A stretch of DNA of 64,000 nt from Nansenia antarctica. Its lineage: Eukaryota > Chordata > Actinopteri > Argentiniformes > Microstomatidae. The translations under genes were made by a program, and so were the position numbers. The stretch lies in NCBI GenBank assembly GCA_963989245.1, contig OZ022358.1:2920132-2984131 (forward strand), in the 5' to 3' direction. Shown here piece after piece: positions 42,111 to 53,610 of the stretch; position 1 is the stretch's first letter, and every line of letters begins with the position of its first letter. Under the pieces are notes generated by a model. It was given only the letters and a program-made list of their open reading frames with translations. It made no database searches and was not told where the DNA came from.

Positions 42111-42529
42111 TCCCCCTAAGCTAACCGCTGTCGGGACGTTACATTAAACCATACATTAAAAAATATATTAAAACAGTTCAACGAAACTTTTCCTCCAGGT
42201 TGAATTAACCGCTTGTTACTGGCGGTCTGTTCACGCACTGCCGTCGCCCTTAGCAACAGTGAAGCGGGTCGAGTGGGAGGGAACGCACGAGACATTGGCT
42301 GTGCTCGTGACTCCAAGTATATCCAACTGCGCGCATCAAATCCATCACCCGGAAATGTGATGTACCATTTTTGGACCACGTCATCGTAAGCGCGTCGGTA
42401 AAAGTAACCGCGAGAAACCGCGAGATTTTGCAAGTATATACTTGACATTTTATAGGACATTTAACGAACAATAATTTGAACACGCAATTGAGAAGAAGAA
42501 GAAGAAGAAGAAGAAGAATTACAAGTACA
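42111..42529. promoter_or_regulatory. Candidate bidirectional CpG promoter
   Basis: CpG-rich 420 bp between the ATG of the NIPBL-like gene (42110, minus) and a plus-strand ATG (42530). Includes CCGCGAGAAACCGCGAGATT and a 45-bp stretch (about 42317-42362) repeated in inverted orientation at about 45966-46010. Confidence 0.4.
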
Positions 42530-43058
42530 ATGGCAAATGCAGCTCAGGTGAGAATTTCGAAATATTATTAATGAACATGTTGTTCAGATGTGTATTTATT
42601 ATTTAGGTTGTTGCATGTGTTACGCGGCTGTTTCACACGTAGTTTTGTTCATCTGGCTTGGCTAATTGGGTAATCCTATGTGGTTTAGCGTTATCAGAGA
42701 TATTAGAGAGATATTAGATTAGATTCAACTTTATTGTCATTGCTGAGTACAAGTACCAACAACAAAATGCAGTTATGCATATAAGATGTACAGCTGGCAG
42801 GGCTAAAAAACGCTGCGTTGTCTTCAACCACTTAATGTAATTTAAAAGTTCACAATAGCTACATTCTCAGATGTCTACCGATTACTTATCCCCCTATTTT
42901 TATTGCTTGTTTTCTTGTTTTTGAGAGCTGACTTTTTGCAGGCGCCGAGCTGTGGTCCCGAGCAGAGGGATGACTGGCCACCAACGGAGCTGTCCGTGTC
43001 TGACCACTGGGGGTTGGACACAACACTGAACACTACACTACACTGGACACAACACTGA
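42530..43058 (+). CDS. Putative two-exon micro-ORF, 44 residues, divergent from the NIPBL-like gene
   Basis: Exon 42530-42547 (MANAAQ) ends in CAG|GTGAGA. A pyrimidine tract and CTTTTTGCAG precede 42942-43058, which continues in phase (APSCGPEQRDDWPPTELSVS, DHWGLDTTLNTTLHWTQH, stop). The last residues come from the minisatellite that follows, so the original gene may have continued beyond it. No family recognised. A (GAA)n tract precedes the ATG. Confidence 0.3.
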
Positions 43059-43645
43059 ACACTACACTACACTGGACACTGGACACGACACTGGACACTG
43101 GACACTGGACACTGGACACAACACTGAACACTACACTACACTGGACACAACACTCAACAATACACTACACTGGACACAACACTCAAAACTACACTACACT
43201 GGACACAACACTGAACACTACACTACACTGGACACAACACTGAACACTACACTACACTGGACACTGGACACAACACTGAACACTACACTGGATACTGGAC
43301 ACAACACTGAACACTACACTGGACACTGGACACAACACTGAACACTACACTACACTGGACACAACACTGAACACTACACTGGACACTGGACACAACACTG
43401 AACACTACACTACACTGGACACTGGACACAACACTGAACACTACACTACACTGGACACAACACTGAACACTACTGGACACTGGACACAACACTGAACACT
43501 ACACTGGACACAACACTGAACACTACACTACACTGGACACTGGACACAACACTGAACACTACACTACACTGGACACAACACTGAACACTACACTACACTG
43601 GACACTGGACACAACACTGAACACTACACTACACTGGACACTGAA
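43014..43645. repeat. Minisatellite (ACACAACACTGAACACTACA)
   Basis: About 20 units of 26-37 bp built from GGACACAACACTGAACACTA and CTACACTGGACACTGG. Confidence 0.95.
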
Positions 43646-44212
43646 CATCTGTCATTACGTGAAGCACATTGAGTCGCATCTTGTAAGAAATGCGCTATAC
43701 AAATAAAACTTGAATTTATTTGATCCCTTGTACACTTTTTGGGGCATTTGTGTTGCAACACACCTGTACATTGTGCACTCTACCCTAGGCCCTTATTTTA
43801 CTCTAGACAGAAGGGTCGTAACACTTGTTATTAATTCCATTTGGTATACCTCAAACTTTCTTGCATTTCTGGTGTTTGCATTTTACATATTTTAAATATA
43901 TGCTATCTACATGTCGCACTGGATGGGGTTAGTGCTGTTGACTCATCAGAAAGTAAAGACTAATTCACAGAGTGTATGAAGATTCCAGTAAGGGTTTTGT
44001 GAAGGAGCCCTAGTGCTGTTGACTAGGGCACTCAGCACCATGGACACCTCCAGCCCAGCACCTTGCACCACGGTTCCTGCCCTGCTCCATGGATTACAAC
44101 GATGATCGCCTGACCCTTGCCTGACTCCACCAAGTCCTTTGCCTGACCCCTCAAACCTGTTTGACCTAATAAAGTCCCACACCTGGGGTCATTGACATTC
44201 TTTTATTTATAT

Positions 44213-45365
44213 ACAGTTAGGTCTGGAAGTATTTGGACAGTGACACAATTTCCATAATTTGGGCTCTGTATGCCACCACAAAGGATTTGAAATGAAACAA
44301 TCAAGATGTAATTGAAGTGCAGACTTTCAGCTTTAATTCAAGGGGTTGTACAAAAATATTGTATGAAACATTTAGGAATTGCAACCATTTTTATACACAG
44401 TCCCCTATTTTCAGGAGCTCAAAAGTAATTGGACAAATTAACAATCATACAGTAAGTAAAATGTTCATTTTTAATACTTTGTCGAGAATCCTTTGCAGGC
44501 AATGACTGCCTGAAGTCTGGAACACATGGACATCACCAAATGCTGGGTTTCCTCCTTTGTGATGCTTTGTCAGGCCTTTACTGCAGCAGTCTTCAGTTGT
44601 TGTTTGTTCGTGGGTCTTTCTGCCTTTAGTTTTGTCTTCAGCAAGTGAAATGCATGCTTGATTGGGTTGAGATCAGGTGATTGACTCTGGCCATTGCAGA
44701 ATATTCCACTTCTTTGCCTTAAAAAAGTCCTGGGTTGCTTACACACTATATTTTGGGTCATTGTCCATCTGTATTGTGAAGCACCATCCAATCAACTTTG
44801 CTGAATTTGTCTGAATCTGAGCAGACAGAATATCCCTAAACACTTCAGAATTCATCTGTCTGCTTCTGTCTTCTGTCACATCATCAATAAACACTAGTGA
44901 CCCAGTGCCATTAGAAGCCATGCATGTCCATGTCATCACACTCACCAGTGCATTCTTTTTTTCTCAGAATGTACCAAACAGTTAATTTGGCCAGTATTAA
45001 TGTTCCCACTATCTCTCTGATGGATTTTTGTTTTGTTTTTACAGCCTAAGGATGGCCTGTTTCAGTTGCATTGAGATCCCTGTTGACTGCATGTTGTGCG
45101 TATACAGCAACAGCCTCCAAATGCAAATGCCACACTTGGAATCAACTCAGACCTTTTACCTGCTTAATTGATAAAGAAATAATGAAGGAATAAATAGCCC
45201 ACACTGGCCCATGAAACAGCTTTTGAGTCAATTGTCTAATTACTTTTGGTTATTATATATAAGAGCTATAATTCATAAACCCTTCCTTCAATTTGGATGT
45301 GAATACCCTTAACCTAAAGCTGAGAGTCTGCACTTTAAGCCCAGTAAATTCTGTTGGAAATCTCA
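44213..45365 (-). mobile_element. Tc1-like transposon with broken transposase
   Basis: Terminal sequence CAGTTAGGTCTGGAAGTATT with TTTGGACAGTGACACAA is typical of fish Tc1-like elements. Minus-strand pieces of a DD34E transposase are recognisable: TWTCMASNGTGSLVFIDDVT-like WTCMASNGTGSLVFIDDVTE and QMDNDPKYSV (second D) in one frame, and SPDLNPIKHAFHLLKTKLKA in another. The catalytic E of PIEH is K here, and frames are broken, so the element is dead. Confidence 0.85.
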
Positions 45366-45369
45366 TATA

Positions 45370-45860
45370 AGATACGTTAGATCCAAAGTATCAAGGAGTA
45401 TTGCAGTATTGTGCAGGGCAAAACATATTCTGGAACAGAGCATGTTGTATACTCTATATTGTTGTCTTGTCTTACCCTATTTGAGTTACTGTGTGGAGAT
45501 ATGGGGAAATGAATATAAAAGCACTTTAAACCCATTGATTACACTACAGAAAAAAGCTATGAGGAATGTACATGAGGTCGGATATCGTGATCACACTAAT
45601 AACTTGTTCCTAATGTGAAAAATATGAAGAAAATATGAAGGAAAGCAGAAATATTGCTCTATTGCTCTATTTAAAAAAAGGTTTAAATTATTTTTTATGA
45701 AAAAGTATTAGAACGGATGATACTGAAATATATGTATTAATTAATTGGATTATATAATGTAAGCATAATTGTTAAGTATAAACAGGGGTAGGACAGGCTT
45801 CTTCCTACTCCTTTTCGAACAATTGATAGGACTGTACTCTACATATTAGTTTTTTCCGTA
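45370..45860 (+). mobile_element. L2/Rex-like LINE fragment
   Basis: Post-RT coding remnant (VLPYLSYCVEIWGNEYKSTL, LQKKAMRNVHEVGYRDHTNN, stop at 45616-45618) followed by an AT-rich 3' UTR. Confidence 0.65.
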
Positions 45861-46491
45861 GTTTCCACCATAGTAAGGCGATTCATGGTTTCTACCGTAG
45901 TTTCCACCGTAGTAAGGCGATGACGTAGTCTATGCAAATATGCAGGCGCGGTATGATGACGTATGGTACATCACATTTCCGGGTGATGGATTTGATGCGC
46001 GCAGTTGGACCCTACTCGTTGTTGTGGCTGTGTTGTGTCTCGTGAAAATATACGTCACCACCATGGCGTGCTGTTATGAAGCGTAAAGGCCGGTTTAGGC
46101 TTCTGCGTCGAATTTACGTGCGGCTACGCCGTAGACTACACGAGGGCTCTCCAAGTTTATAGTTCGACGTTGGTCCGCGCTGCAATTACACCGTCACATC
46201 GCTAGGTGGCAGTGTGTTTTCAGCCCCTGTGCTGTGCCTCTTCCGGTTAGGAACTCAACGGAGCTCAAAGCTCAAAGCGGCATAATAGCGATCTTTTTGT
46301 TGGTATGCTTGTTGTAAATAAAAGTTCTATGATGCATTGAAATGACATTAAACTAAGATAATACGATGGTTATCATAATTTTTCAAATCTGTATTAATAA
46401 GTAATTACAGAAAAGGTGAATGACATTTCTGTCATGACTTCCGCATTTTGGGCGACGAGAGAGTCGAAATCTTGTCTGAATCATGTGCTAC

Positions 46492-46851
46492 TGTTGTGTA
46501 TTTCTTATTGGTTATGAATCAAAGAACAATTATTGAGTTTAAGACGATTTAATCAGAGTTACAAAAACAGGGTATACGTATACCAGCAGCTGAAGCCTTG
46601 TGTCTCTCCTCCTCCGCTGGGATCCGCTGGCAAAGAGGCCCCCCCTTGGGTCTCAACCCTATTCATCAACAATATGCAAATACAGTCACAGGCCATAGCC
46701 TATCACCTTATCCAGATGGCCATGAGGGCCGTCCCCTGTGATGTCACTGTGATGTCACCCTTCCGGGTGCCCGCTGGTGCAAACATGAAGGCTACAGAAT
46801 AGCATGACCCCCTATCATACTATCTATGCATGTGTGTGGAAATATACGACA
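46492..46851 (-). repeat. 3' LTR of the endogenous retrovirus
   Basis: 360 bp, minus-strand ends TGTCGTATA...ACACAACA (TG...CA). No difference seen from the 5' LTR. Confidence 0.93.
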
Positions 46852-47473
46852 CATCCCCCCTCGGACCACCCAGAGGGTGTTCCGAAACTAAACGACCACA
46901 AAACAAAAACAAAAACACAAACCCCACAAAAAACCCCACAAAAAAATAAAAAATAAACAACAACAAACAGAAAAACTACACCAACACACAACACAAGAAG
47001 CACAATAACACAGACCAACCCAGGACCAGTATTAGGAACCAAAGATATTATAAACAAAAAATAGAAAACAACCAATAATAAAAAGAATCTTGAAAATAAC
47101 AATCACAATTAAACTAAACACAGTTCATCATGCACAAATCAATACAGAAACTTCCAACGACCGATGTTTTCTTTGTCCTTGAAGCGTCAGGGTCAGAGGT
47201 TACTAGCACTTGTACCCAGTTGGAGAACAGCCTTTACCGCTGTCTCAGATTGATAACACTTTCATAGTCAGGAGCTTCCATTTTCGTTGCGCTAGGAACA
47301 GAACCTCTCTCTTAGCTTTGTATAACCACCACATCACTTCTCAACTGACCTCAATCACACAATATAGAAACAAACAAACAATACACAAATAATGACATTC
47401 AGTTATCATAACACATAATTCTCCAACAGTAAGCATAGGACAAAGGGAATGCATTAATGCATAGATCTTCACC

Positions 47474-49369
47474 TCAGGTGAGGACTAGTCTTCTGAAAAG
47501 TTCATTAACGTGGACTGAGTGACTGATTTTCCAAAAACAGTCAATGAGGCCCTGCCTCCTAAGAAAGTCAAAAATCATGTCTGCTATAATAGGTGCTCCT
47601 ATCTTAGCAAAATAAGTTTCCCATGCCCCTAAGACCGTTTCCAGCCATGCTATCATCTGCTGTCCATTCCCGTCGTTCCCTTTGATCTGCTGCTTCACTA
47701 CCCTATTCATAGTCTTTAATCTTTTCCTAACTGGTCGTCGTCCGTCAGTGTCATTGAGGTTCAGGCAGCCGCCTGGTCCCCTCCCACGCTGATCAAGGTC
47801 TGGGGAGTCGCCCTCAGCATCATCTGAAGCATGATGCAGGCACTCGCCAGCATCCCCAGTAGCACAGGTGTCCAGGCTTTGGACACCCCCAGGCTGGACC
47901 TCCAGACTGTCAACACTCTCTGCTTCGTTGGTTTCTGGTTTATTGGCATCTGGACAGCTTTCCACTGTCCCCTCAGCTTCAGGCATTGCCGGTAATATCA
48001 CTGGCTGTAACGCTGGCATTGCCACTGGCTCAGGCAACACCACAGCATCTTGTCGTAGCTCCTCCTTCTCAGGTTCTCTGGGGACCTCGGCACCTGTTGG
48101 CACAACATCCTGCCTACTCTGTACATCCACCCCCCTGTCCACCACCCGTGGCCCTATTGGGGTAGGGATATGCCCAGACACCACTGGTGTACCCACTCTG
48201 ATGTTGTTTCTCCAACAGACCCCACATTGACCCAAAGCATGGTCAATCTGTTCCATCAAATATGGACTCCAAAACCCATATTCCTTGGTGATCTTGCGTC
48301 TTACCTCCCCCCTAGCCACATGTGCTAATCCATGAGCTTCCCGTATTAACATGCCTATTAAATCTGAGGGTGCTACAACCAACCCCTCATGATTCCTCCA
48401 TAGACCTGTGTCATCCTGACTTGCCCCCCTTGCTAGCCAAACGTTCTTGTCTAACGTAGTTACTCTACTCTGTAACATCAGTAAATCCTCAAGTGCGACC
48501 ATGCCCTGTAATTGCTTTTCATGTGTGATCAGAAGACCTTTACCTGCCTTGTCTGCTCCTGTAATGGCTTTGGCTGCATCTTCTGCAGCCCTGTTACCTT
48601 GTGTGACATGTGATGAGTCAGACCTGTGTGTGGCACACTTCACTATGGCTAATTCCTTTGGCTTCATCATGGCTTGTAACAGCTTCATGATCTGTGCGTG
48701 ATGCTGTATAGGCGTACCATCAGTTCTCTTAAAACCCCGCCCCCTCCATACAGCTCCATTAAAATGACAAACATTATGTGCATAGGCAGAGTCGGTGTAC
48801 ACTGTCACTCTCCGTCCGGTTCCCAAGTTGCATGCTTCTGTGAGGGCAATCAACTCAGCCAACTGAGCTGAGCATGGCTGAGGAACTGCCTCAGCCTGTT
48901 CTACAATAAACTTTGAATTCTGTGCTTTAACTAAGGAATACCCAGCGCACAAAGTTTCTCCTACCCTGTAACAAGACCCATCAACCCAATATTCTATATC
49001 AGCTCCCTTTAAAGGCAAAGCTTGTAGGTCTGTTCTATGCTTAATCACTCTGGCTGTCGATGGAATCTGAACACCGGATGGCACCGTCACCTGACAGCCG
49101 TCAGGTGTGCATTTTACTGTACAGTTCAATTGGCATAGAGCATCTCTCCCTAGCAGCCCTGTTGGCGTGTGTTCTGGCACAAATGTTGACAGAGTTGCTC
49201 TCTGTCCCTTGTACTCTAAGTCTACAAGCTCAGTTGTAGGAATCAGCTGTTTAATTCCCTCAAATCCGATTGTCTTGACATATTCTCCAGACATAGGAAG
49301 GTGCGTGGCGTCTTCAGGCTTCTTTGTCACCACCAGCTGGCACCTCCCACTCGGATCTTCCGGGCACCC
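47474..49369 (-). pseudogene. Retroviral pro-RNase H-integrase remnant (pol with deletions)
   Basis: In the same frame as gag, directly after its TAG. The N-terminal part keeps the protease flap-side and LLGRDAL motif, but the catalytic D-T/S-G triad is not visible. It passes straight to RNase H (VDGS, QLAELIAL, VYTDSAYA, GNRAAEDAAK carry the D-E-D-D residues), so the RT polymerase is missing. An integrase HHCC zinc domain follows (HGLAH ... CGVC), but the DDE core is gone. The last about 240 residues are Pro/Glu-rich, then basic (RRPVRKRLKTMNRVVKQQIK), ending in an amphipathic tail (GAWETYFAKIGAPIIADMIF) that could be an envelope or accessory remnant. 632 codons stay open despite the deletions, which suggests a recent origin or selection for packaging. 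Confidence 0.85.
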
Positions 49370-51139
49370 CTATAGGCCAGCTGCTGGGCCTCCGTAAGGG
49401 TTCATCACTCCTGGAGCAGGTGTAGTAGGGGGCCAATATCCTCCTCCTTGGCTCCCCCCTGCGCCCCCTTGGGGCCTGTTGCAGCAGGTACAGGCTAGAT
49501 GTCCATTCTGGTCGCATTGGTAACACGGTTCTAGCATCTTCTTCCCTGCTGCTGTCCATCCCCCTGGTGGTGATCCTTGGCCAGGCTGGTTGTACATCTG
49601 GTATGGAACCGCTTGCACCCCTGGTGGCCCTTGTGGGTATGGATACCCCCCTTGTGGCCCCTGTGGGTAGGACTGGTAAGTAGCAGGATACCCCCCTTGT
49701 GGCCCCTGTGAGTAGGACTGGTAAGTAGCAGTCTGCACTCCAGGTGGCTGTTGCTGTGGGGCTAAAGCCTGCACTCCCTCTATGTTCCTCTCGCTTTCAG
49801 TCAATTGCACATGAGTCAATATTCTGAGTGATTCTTCGTCTTCTGCCTTCTGTATCTGAATATTCTTTCGATATAACTCAACTTGATGAGCTACGTGGTC
49901 TATATAAACAGCTTTGTTCATGTGTCGTAGCCCCACCACTTCTGCTAGCTTATCCTTAACTGGGGTAGGAAGCCCTTCTTGTATTTTTTCCCTGATTATG
50001 GATTTTTCTAAGGGGTTATCTTCAGCGTCTTTCCCTGTCACACTTCTCCATTGAGAGTGCACACGGGCAACATAACCCCTGGGATTCTCATCCCCCCCCA
50101 GTGGCTTCACAATGATATTGTCTGGGTGAATGTGAGTAGGGTAAGTCTCTCTGATTGCTTTCCACAGTTTGCCTCTGTTTGCTGCGAAGAGCTCTGGATC
50201 ATAAACTGATGTATTGATATATCTATGAAGTCCTGCCTTCATCAATATTTCCTGCATTGTATCCAATCCTGCAATAAAAGCTAAGAGTCTTTTCAGGTCT
50301 CCCATTGCGGCCTGCGTTCCTGTCAGTATCACGTCGACCTCTCGCGTCCACGAATGTCCTCCCTCCTCCAGAACTGGGAGTTTCTCGATCACTTCAGACA
50401 GATCTGTATGATGCCACGGATGATATTCCATCTTGTTACCCCGAATCAGCACTGGACAGTTCTTTAATGTATTTGATGACATTCGGTGACAATCTTCCTC
50501 TCTTTCCGCTTTCTCCGGGCGTCTTCTCCCACCTTTCCTTTCGGCTGTGGCTATCATCTTCCTGACCTGCGCGTTGTAGCCTCCATCTGCACTGTCGTCA
50601 TCACTTGAGTCTTCACTGCCATCTTCGCTGTCATCTTCCTCGTCACTCCTGTCGTCCCCTTTTCCCCTTGGCTCCTTCTTCTTCTTCTGGGAATGGTCCT
50701 CCAGTGCCTTAGCATATGGAGGGGGACTGGAGACAGGACACATGTCTGGGGATGGAATGTTCAATTTCTGTTCCAGTGTTCTGGCCAATTCTTTTTTCTT
50801 TTCCGGTTCCATCTGAGCTATTTTCTGTCCCTCTACCTTAAATAGATCTAAAATAGCTAACTCTAACTTGCGTTTCTCTGATCTAATCTTTCCTCTTTGA
50901 TGTGCTTTGTGCCCATTGATAAGTATTTCCAATGTTGCAATTATTTGTAAATTAAGGCTGCCCTCTTTCGGCCACGGCTGTTCAATGTATGCCCAACGGC
51001 TATTCCATTTCGTAGACATTTTGCTAATTTCCCTAACAAGAGGATTCATTTTTTCCACTACAGCCATAGGGGATAACGTAGCCAACATTCCACGATGTTC
51101 ACTAATATCTTTTAACAGCTTCGTTGAGTTTGACCCCAT
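49370..51139 (-). CDS. gag: Retroviral Gag polyprotein, intact
   Basis: 589 codons starting MGSNSTK, a plausible N-myristoylation site for membrane targeting of matrix. An acidic/basic-rich spacer (about residues 145-210, with DRSDEEDDSEDGSEDSSDDD) precedes a capsid-like region. A Pro/Gly/Gln-rich repeat (QGPQGGYP twice, about 490-520) follows, then one CCHC zinc knuckle at about 539-552 (CYQCDQNGHLACTC). It ends in TAG (49370-49372) with the pol remnant continuing in the same frame, as in gammaretroviral amber read-through; the base after TAG is G. Capsid assignment is by position. No frameshift or early stop is seen. Confidence 0.88.
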   Translation of the reverse strand: MGSNSTKLLKDISEHRGMLATLSPMAVVEKMNPLVREISKMSTKWNSRWAYIEQPWPKEGSLNLQIIATLEILINGHKAHQRGKIRSEKRKLELAILDLFKVEGQKIAQMEPEKKKELARTLEQKLNIPSPDMCPVSSPPPYAKALEDHSQKKKKEPRGKGDDRSDEEDDSEDGSEDSSDDDSADGGYNAQVRKMIATAERKGGRRRPEKAEREEDCHRMSSNTLKNCPVLIRGNKMEYHPWHHTDLSEVIEKLPVLEEGGHSWTREVDVILTGTQAAMGDLKRLLAFIAGLDTMQEILMKAGLHRYINTSVYDPELFAANRGKLWKAIRETYPTHIHPDNIIVKPLGGDENPRGYVARVHSQWRSVTGKDAEDNPLEKSIIREKIQEGLPTPVKDKLAEVVGLRHMNKAVYIDHVAHQVELYRKNIQIQKAEDEESLRILTHVQLTESERNIEGVQALAPQQQPPGVQTATYQSYSQGPQGGYPATYQSYPQGPQGGYPYPQGPPGVQAVPYQMYNQPGQGSPPGGWTAAGKKMLEPCYQCDQNGHLACTCCNRPQGGAGGSQGGGYWPPTTPAPGVMNPYGGPAAGL

Positions 51140-52943
51140 TCTACTTGCTCAATATGCTGACAATATTCTATATTAGATAAGGTGTACGCTTCTTACAACC
51201 CACCTTATTTTGCCTTGTTTGCTAAACAAATGCTAGTCCAATATAACTGTATTAACCATCCCCACAAAACCCTGCAACTCAGAATAACAGATTTGCCTCT
51301 TGTGTATGTCAGTGCAGTATTAACTTAAATCTAATATCTGTGTAAGTACTTTATACTTAAATGTGTTTCCTAATTGTTTATGAATATGTGTCACTTAATT
51401 ACTCATTCAATACTAATTACAGTTCTGGTCAACACAATTATTAAATCACAAAGGCTGGTCAACACCTAAGTATTCACTGATTTACAAAAACCCTTTTACT
51501 GCTTAATTATCAATACAATCTATTCTGCTATTCCTAATCAAAAGCTGTGGACATGACCTAACTTGAAATAAAAGATGTAAATTACAAATATTAATTATAA
51601 CCTGTAAAGAAATCGACTTGTTATTTGGAAAAGAATGAATGATTAATTATTAATTACAATCTGTAAAGAAATCGACTTGTTAAGTGAAAGGAATGAATGA
51701 TTAGTTAGAATTATTCATTGACACTTCATTGATGTAAACCTGTGAAGTCAATTAGCTATTATCAACATATCATTAGATTGTCACAAAACAATTGATCAAA
51801 GTTTTGTGAAAACAGAAAATGAAATGATCTGAATAATTAATTCAATCAATTTGTAATTAATTAAATTAATTGAATTAAGGTAATATATTACAATCATTTA
51901 CAACCATCCATTTATTATTGTATAGGACTATTTCATCGACCTCAGATGGATCACTGAGGATTAGTGTTTTAAAATGTCTTGTCGTATTTTGTCCAGCAGG
52001 CGGAGCTGTGCTCCGGCTAACGCGCATGCGCCTGCTCTTCCGTGTAAAATGGCGTCTATGAATGTTCCAACCGTAACTCTAAACTATTAAAAAATACCCC
52101 GCTGATCAATTCACTTTATCTCTATCTCTAAAATACTATAGTCTATGTAATGCAACAATCACACGCAACGTGTCTGTATGTTTGAACAACAGGAGAGGAA
52201 GGAGGAGGGGGAGGGGCTAGTCTTTGTCCTTCTGGGGGAAAAACCGCTCCTGTGTAAAGATTAGTCTCACAACATCCACGACACAACAATTTCACGATTA
52301 TCTTTCAATCCAGTTAAACTATTATTTCCCAAATTAAATCTCATTCAAATATTCAATGCATTCACGTTTTCCACTTTTCATAAAGAGGGGTCAATGAATG
52401 CTTTTCATGTTCTCTTCATAGAGATATCTAGGCCTGTGTGTCCGCGTGTCTGCGCGCGTGCCCGAGCGTGCGTGTTCTTGCTCCGTTTACACAATGGCAA
52501 AGGACACTGCAAATGGCGTCTAAGCTCCGCTGACAAAGGACAAAGCAAATGGCGTCTAAGCCACACTTCTGACTTATTACGCTTTATCAAAACACAATTT
52601 TACACACACACTCACGATATTCCGTAATACCGTCCAAACAATATCTATTAGTTACACAACTACTATCTTAACACAATATTACACACAAAAACGAATTACC
52701 AAATTCGGCCCTTATCACCAACCCAGGCTTAAAGACTATGAAAGATGTGTTTCCTTTTCCAATAAGATTACCGTTACACAAGATTCTTTTGACTATAACT
52801 TATCTGAGATTTACAGTCTATTTTGAACACACCAATCGACTAGAGAGAGAGGTCTCTGCAGAAAACCTACCTTCTTCGTTGAATTGAAGAGTTTGCAAAA
52901 TACTGTAAATTAAGCTATATTATCTCCTGGCTGGCTCGCCATG
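51140..52943 (-). other. Retroviral 5' leader with primer-binding site
   Basis: 1.8 kb between the 5' LTR and gag, AT-rich, with no substantial frame. Immediately inside the LTR the minus strand reads TGGCGAGCCAGCCAGGAG (about 52925-52941), beginning with the TGG expected of a tRNA primer-binding site. Which tRNA was not determined. A leader this long is unusual and may contain foreign or satellite sequence (GTAAAGAAATCGACTTGTTA occurs twice, near 51602 and 51663). Confidence 0.65.
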
Positions 52944-53303
52944 TGTTGTGTATTTCTTATTGGTTATGAATCAAAGAACAATTATTGAGTTTAAGACGAT
53001 TTAATCAGAGTTACAAAAACAGGGTATACGTATACCAGCAGCTGAAGCCTTGTGTCTCTCCTCCTCCGCTGGGATCCGCTGGCAAAGAGGCCCCCCCTTG
53101 GGTCTCAACCCTATTCATCAACAATATGCAAATACAGTCACAGGCCATAGCCTATCACCTTATCCAGATGGCCATGAGGGCCGTCCCCTGTGATGTCACT
53201 GTGATGTCACCCTTCCGGGTGCCCGCTGGTGCAAACATGAAGGCTACAGAATAGCATGACCCCCTATCATACTATCTATGCATGTGTGTGGAAATATACG
53301 ACA
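52944..53303 (-). repeat. 5' LTR of the endogenous retrovirus
   Basis: 360 bp, same sequence as 46492-46851. The right flank CTAC repeats the left TSD. Confidence 0.93.
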
Positions 53304-53610
53304 CTACCAAGCGGACCAATCACAGAGCTTACGGTTACGTGCGCTCTGACGCATGGTTAGATTTTTTGAGAGGAGCACGTCAAGGCTACGCACGGTCATG
53401 CGGGACTACGTAAGCTTACGCGTAGCCTACGGCGTCGACTTTACGCAGAAGCTTAAACCGGCCTTAACTCCGCCTACTATCTCCTACTCCTCCTACTCGA
53501 TCCTGGTCTCTCGTGTATAGTGGAAAAGCGCCAGTACCCAGAACTGTTCAAAAGCGGGCCGAAGCGAACTGAGCCGAGCCGTGCCAGGCCGGTCAATGGA
53601 AAAGCGCCAC

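Larger units (their letters stand above)
46492..53303 (-). mobile_element. Young, internally deleted endogenous retrovirus
   Basis: 6,812 bp on the minus strand with two 360-bp LTRs that I find identical base for base. TSD CTAC at 46488-46491 and 53304-53307. Order: LTR (52944-53303), primer-binding site, a 1.8-kb untranslated leader, gag, in-frame amber, pro/RNaseH/IN-zinc remnant, polypurine tract GAGGGGGGA (46854-46862), LTR. The RT polymerase, integrase core and envelope are absent, so it cannot replicate alone but may be mobilised in trans. The amber gag-pol arrangement points to the gamma/epsilon-type (class I) group. Confidence 0.9.
46087..53464. mobile_element. Harbinger-like MITE interrupted by an endogenous retrovirus
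   Basis: Inverted ends AGGCCGGTTTAGGCTTCTGC (46087) and GCAGAAGCTTAAACCGGCCT (to 53464), inner arms related (TACGCCGTAG / CTACGGCGT), and a TAA duplication at 46084-46086 and 53465-53467, as in PIF/Harbinger elements. Without the retrovirus the MITE is about 562 bp. Confidence 0.85.

Noticed and set aside
46533..46802. 89-codon frame present identically at 46533 and 52985
   Set aside because: It lies inside the two LTRs on the strand opposite the virus; the identity reflects LTR duplication.
46824..47102. Hydrophobic 92-codon frame next to the retroviral 3' LTR, possibly an envelope piece
   Set aside because: It is a Phe/Val/Leu run from an A-rich plus strand and lacks any envelope motif.
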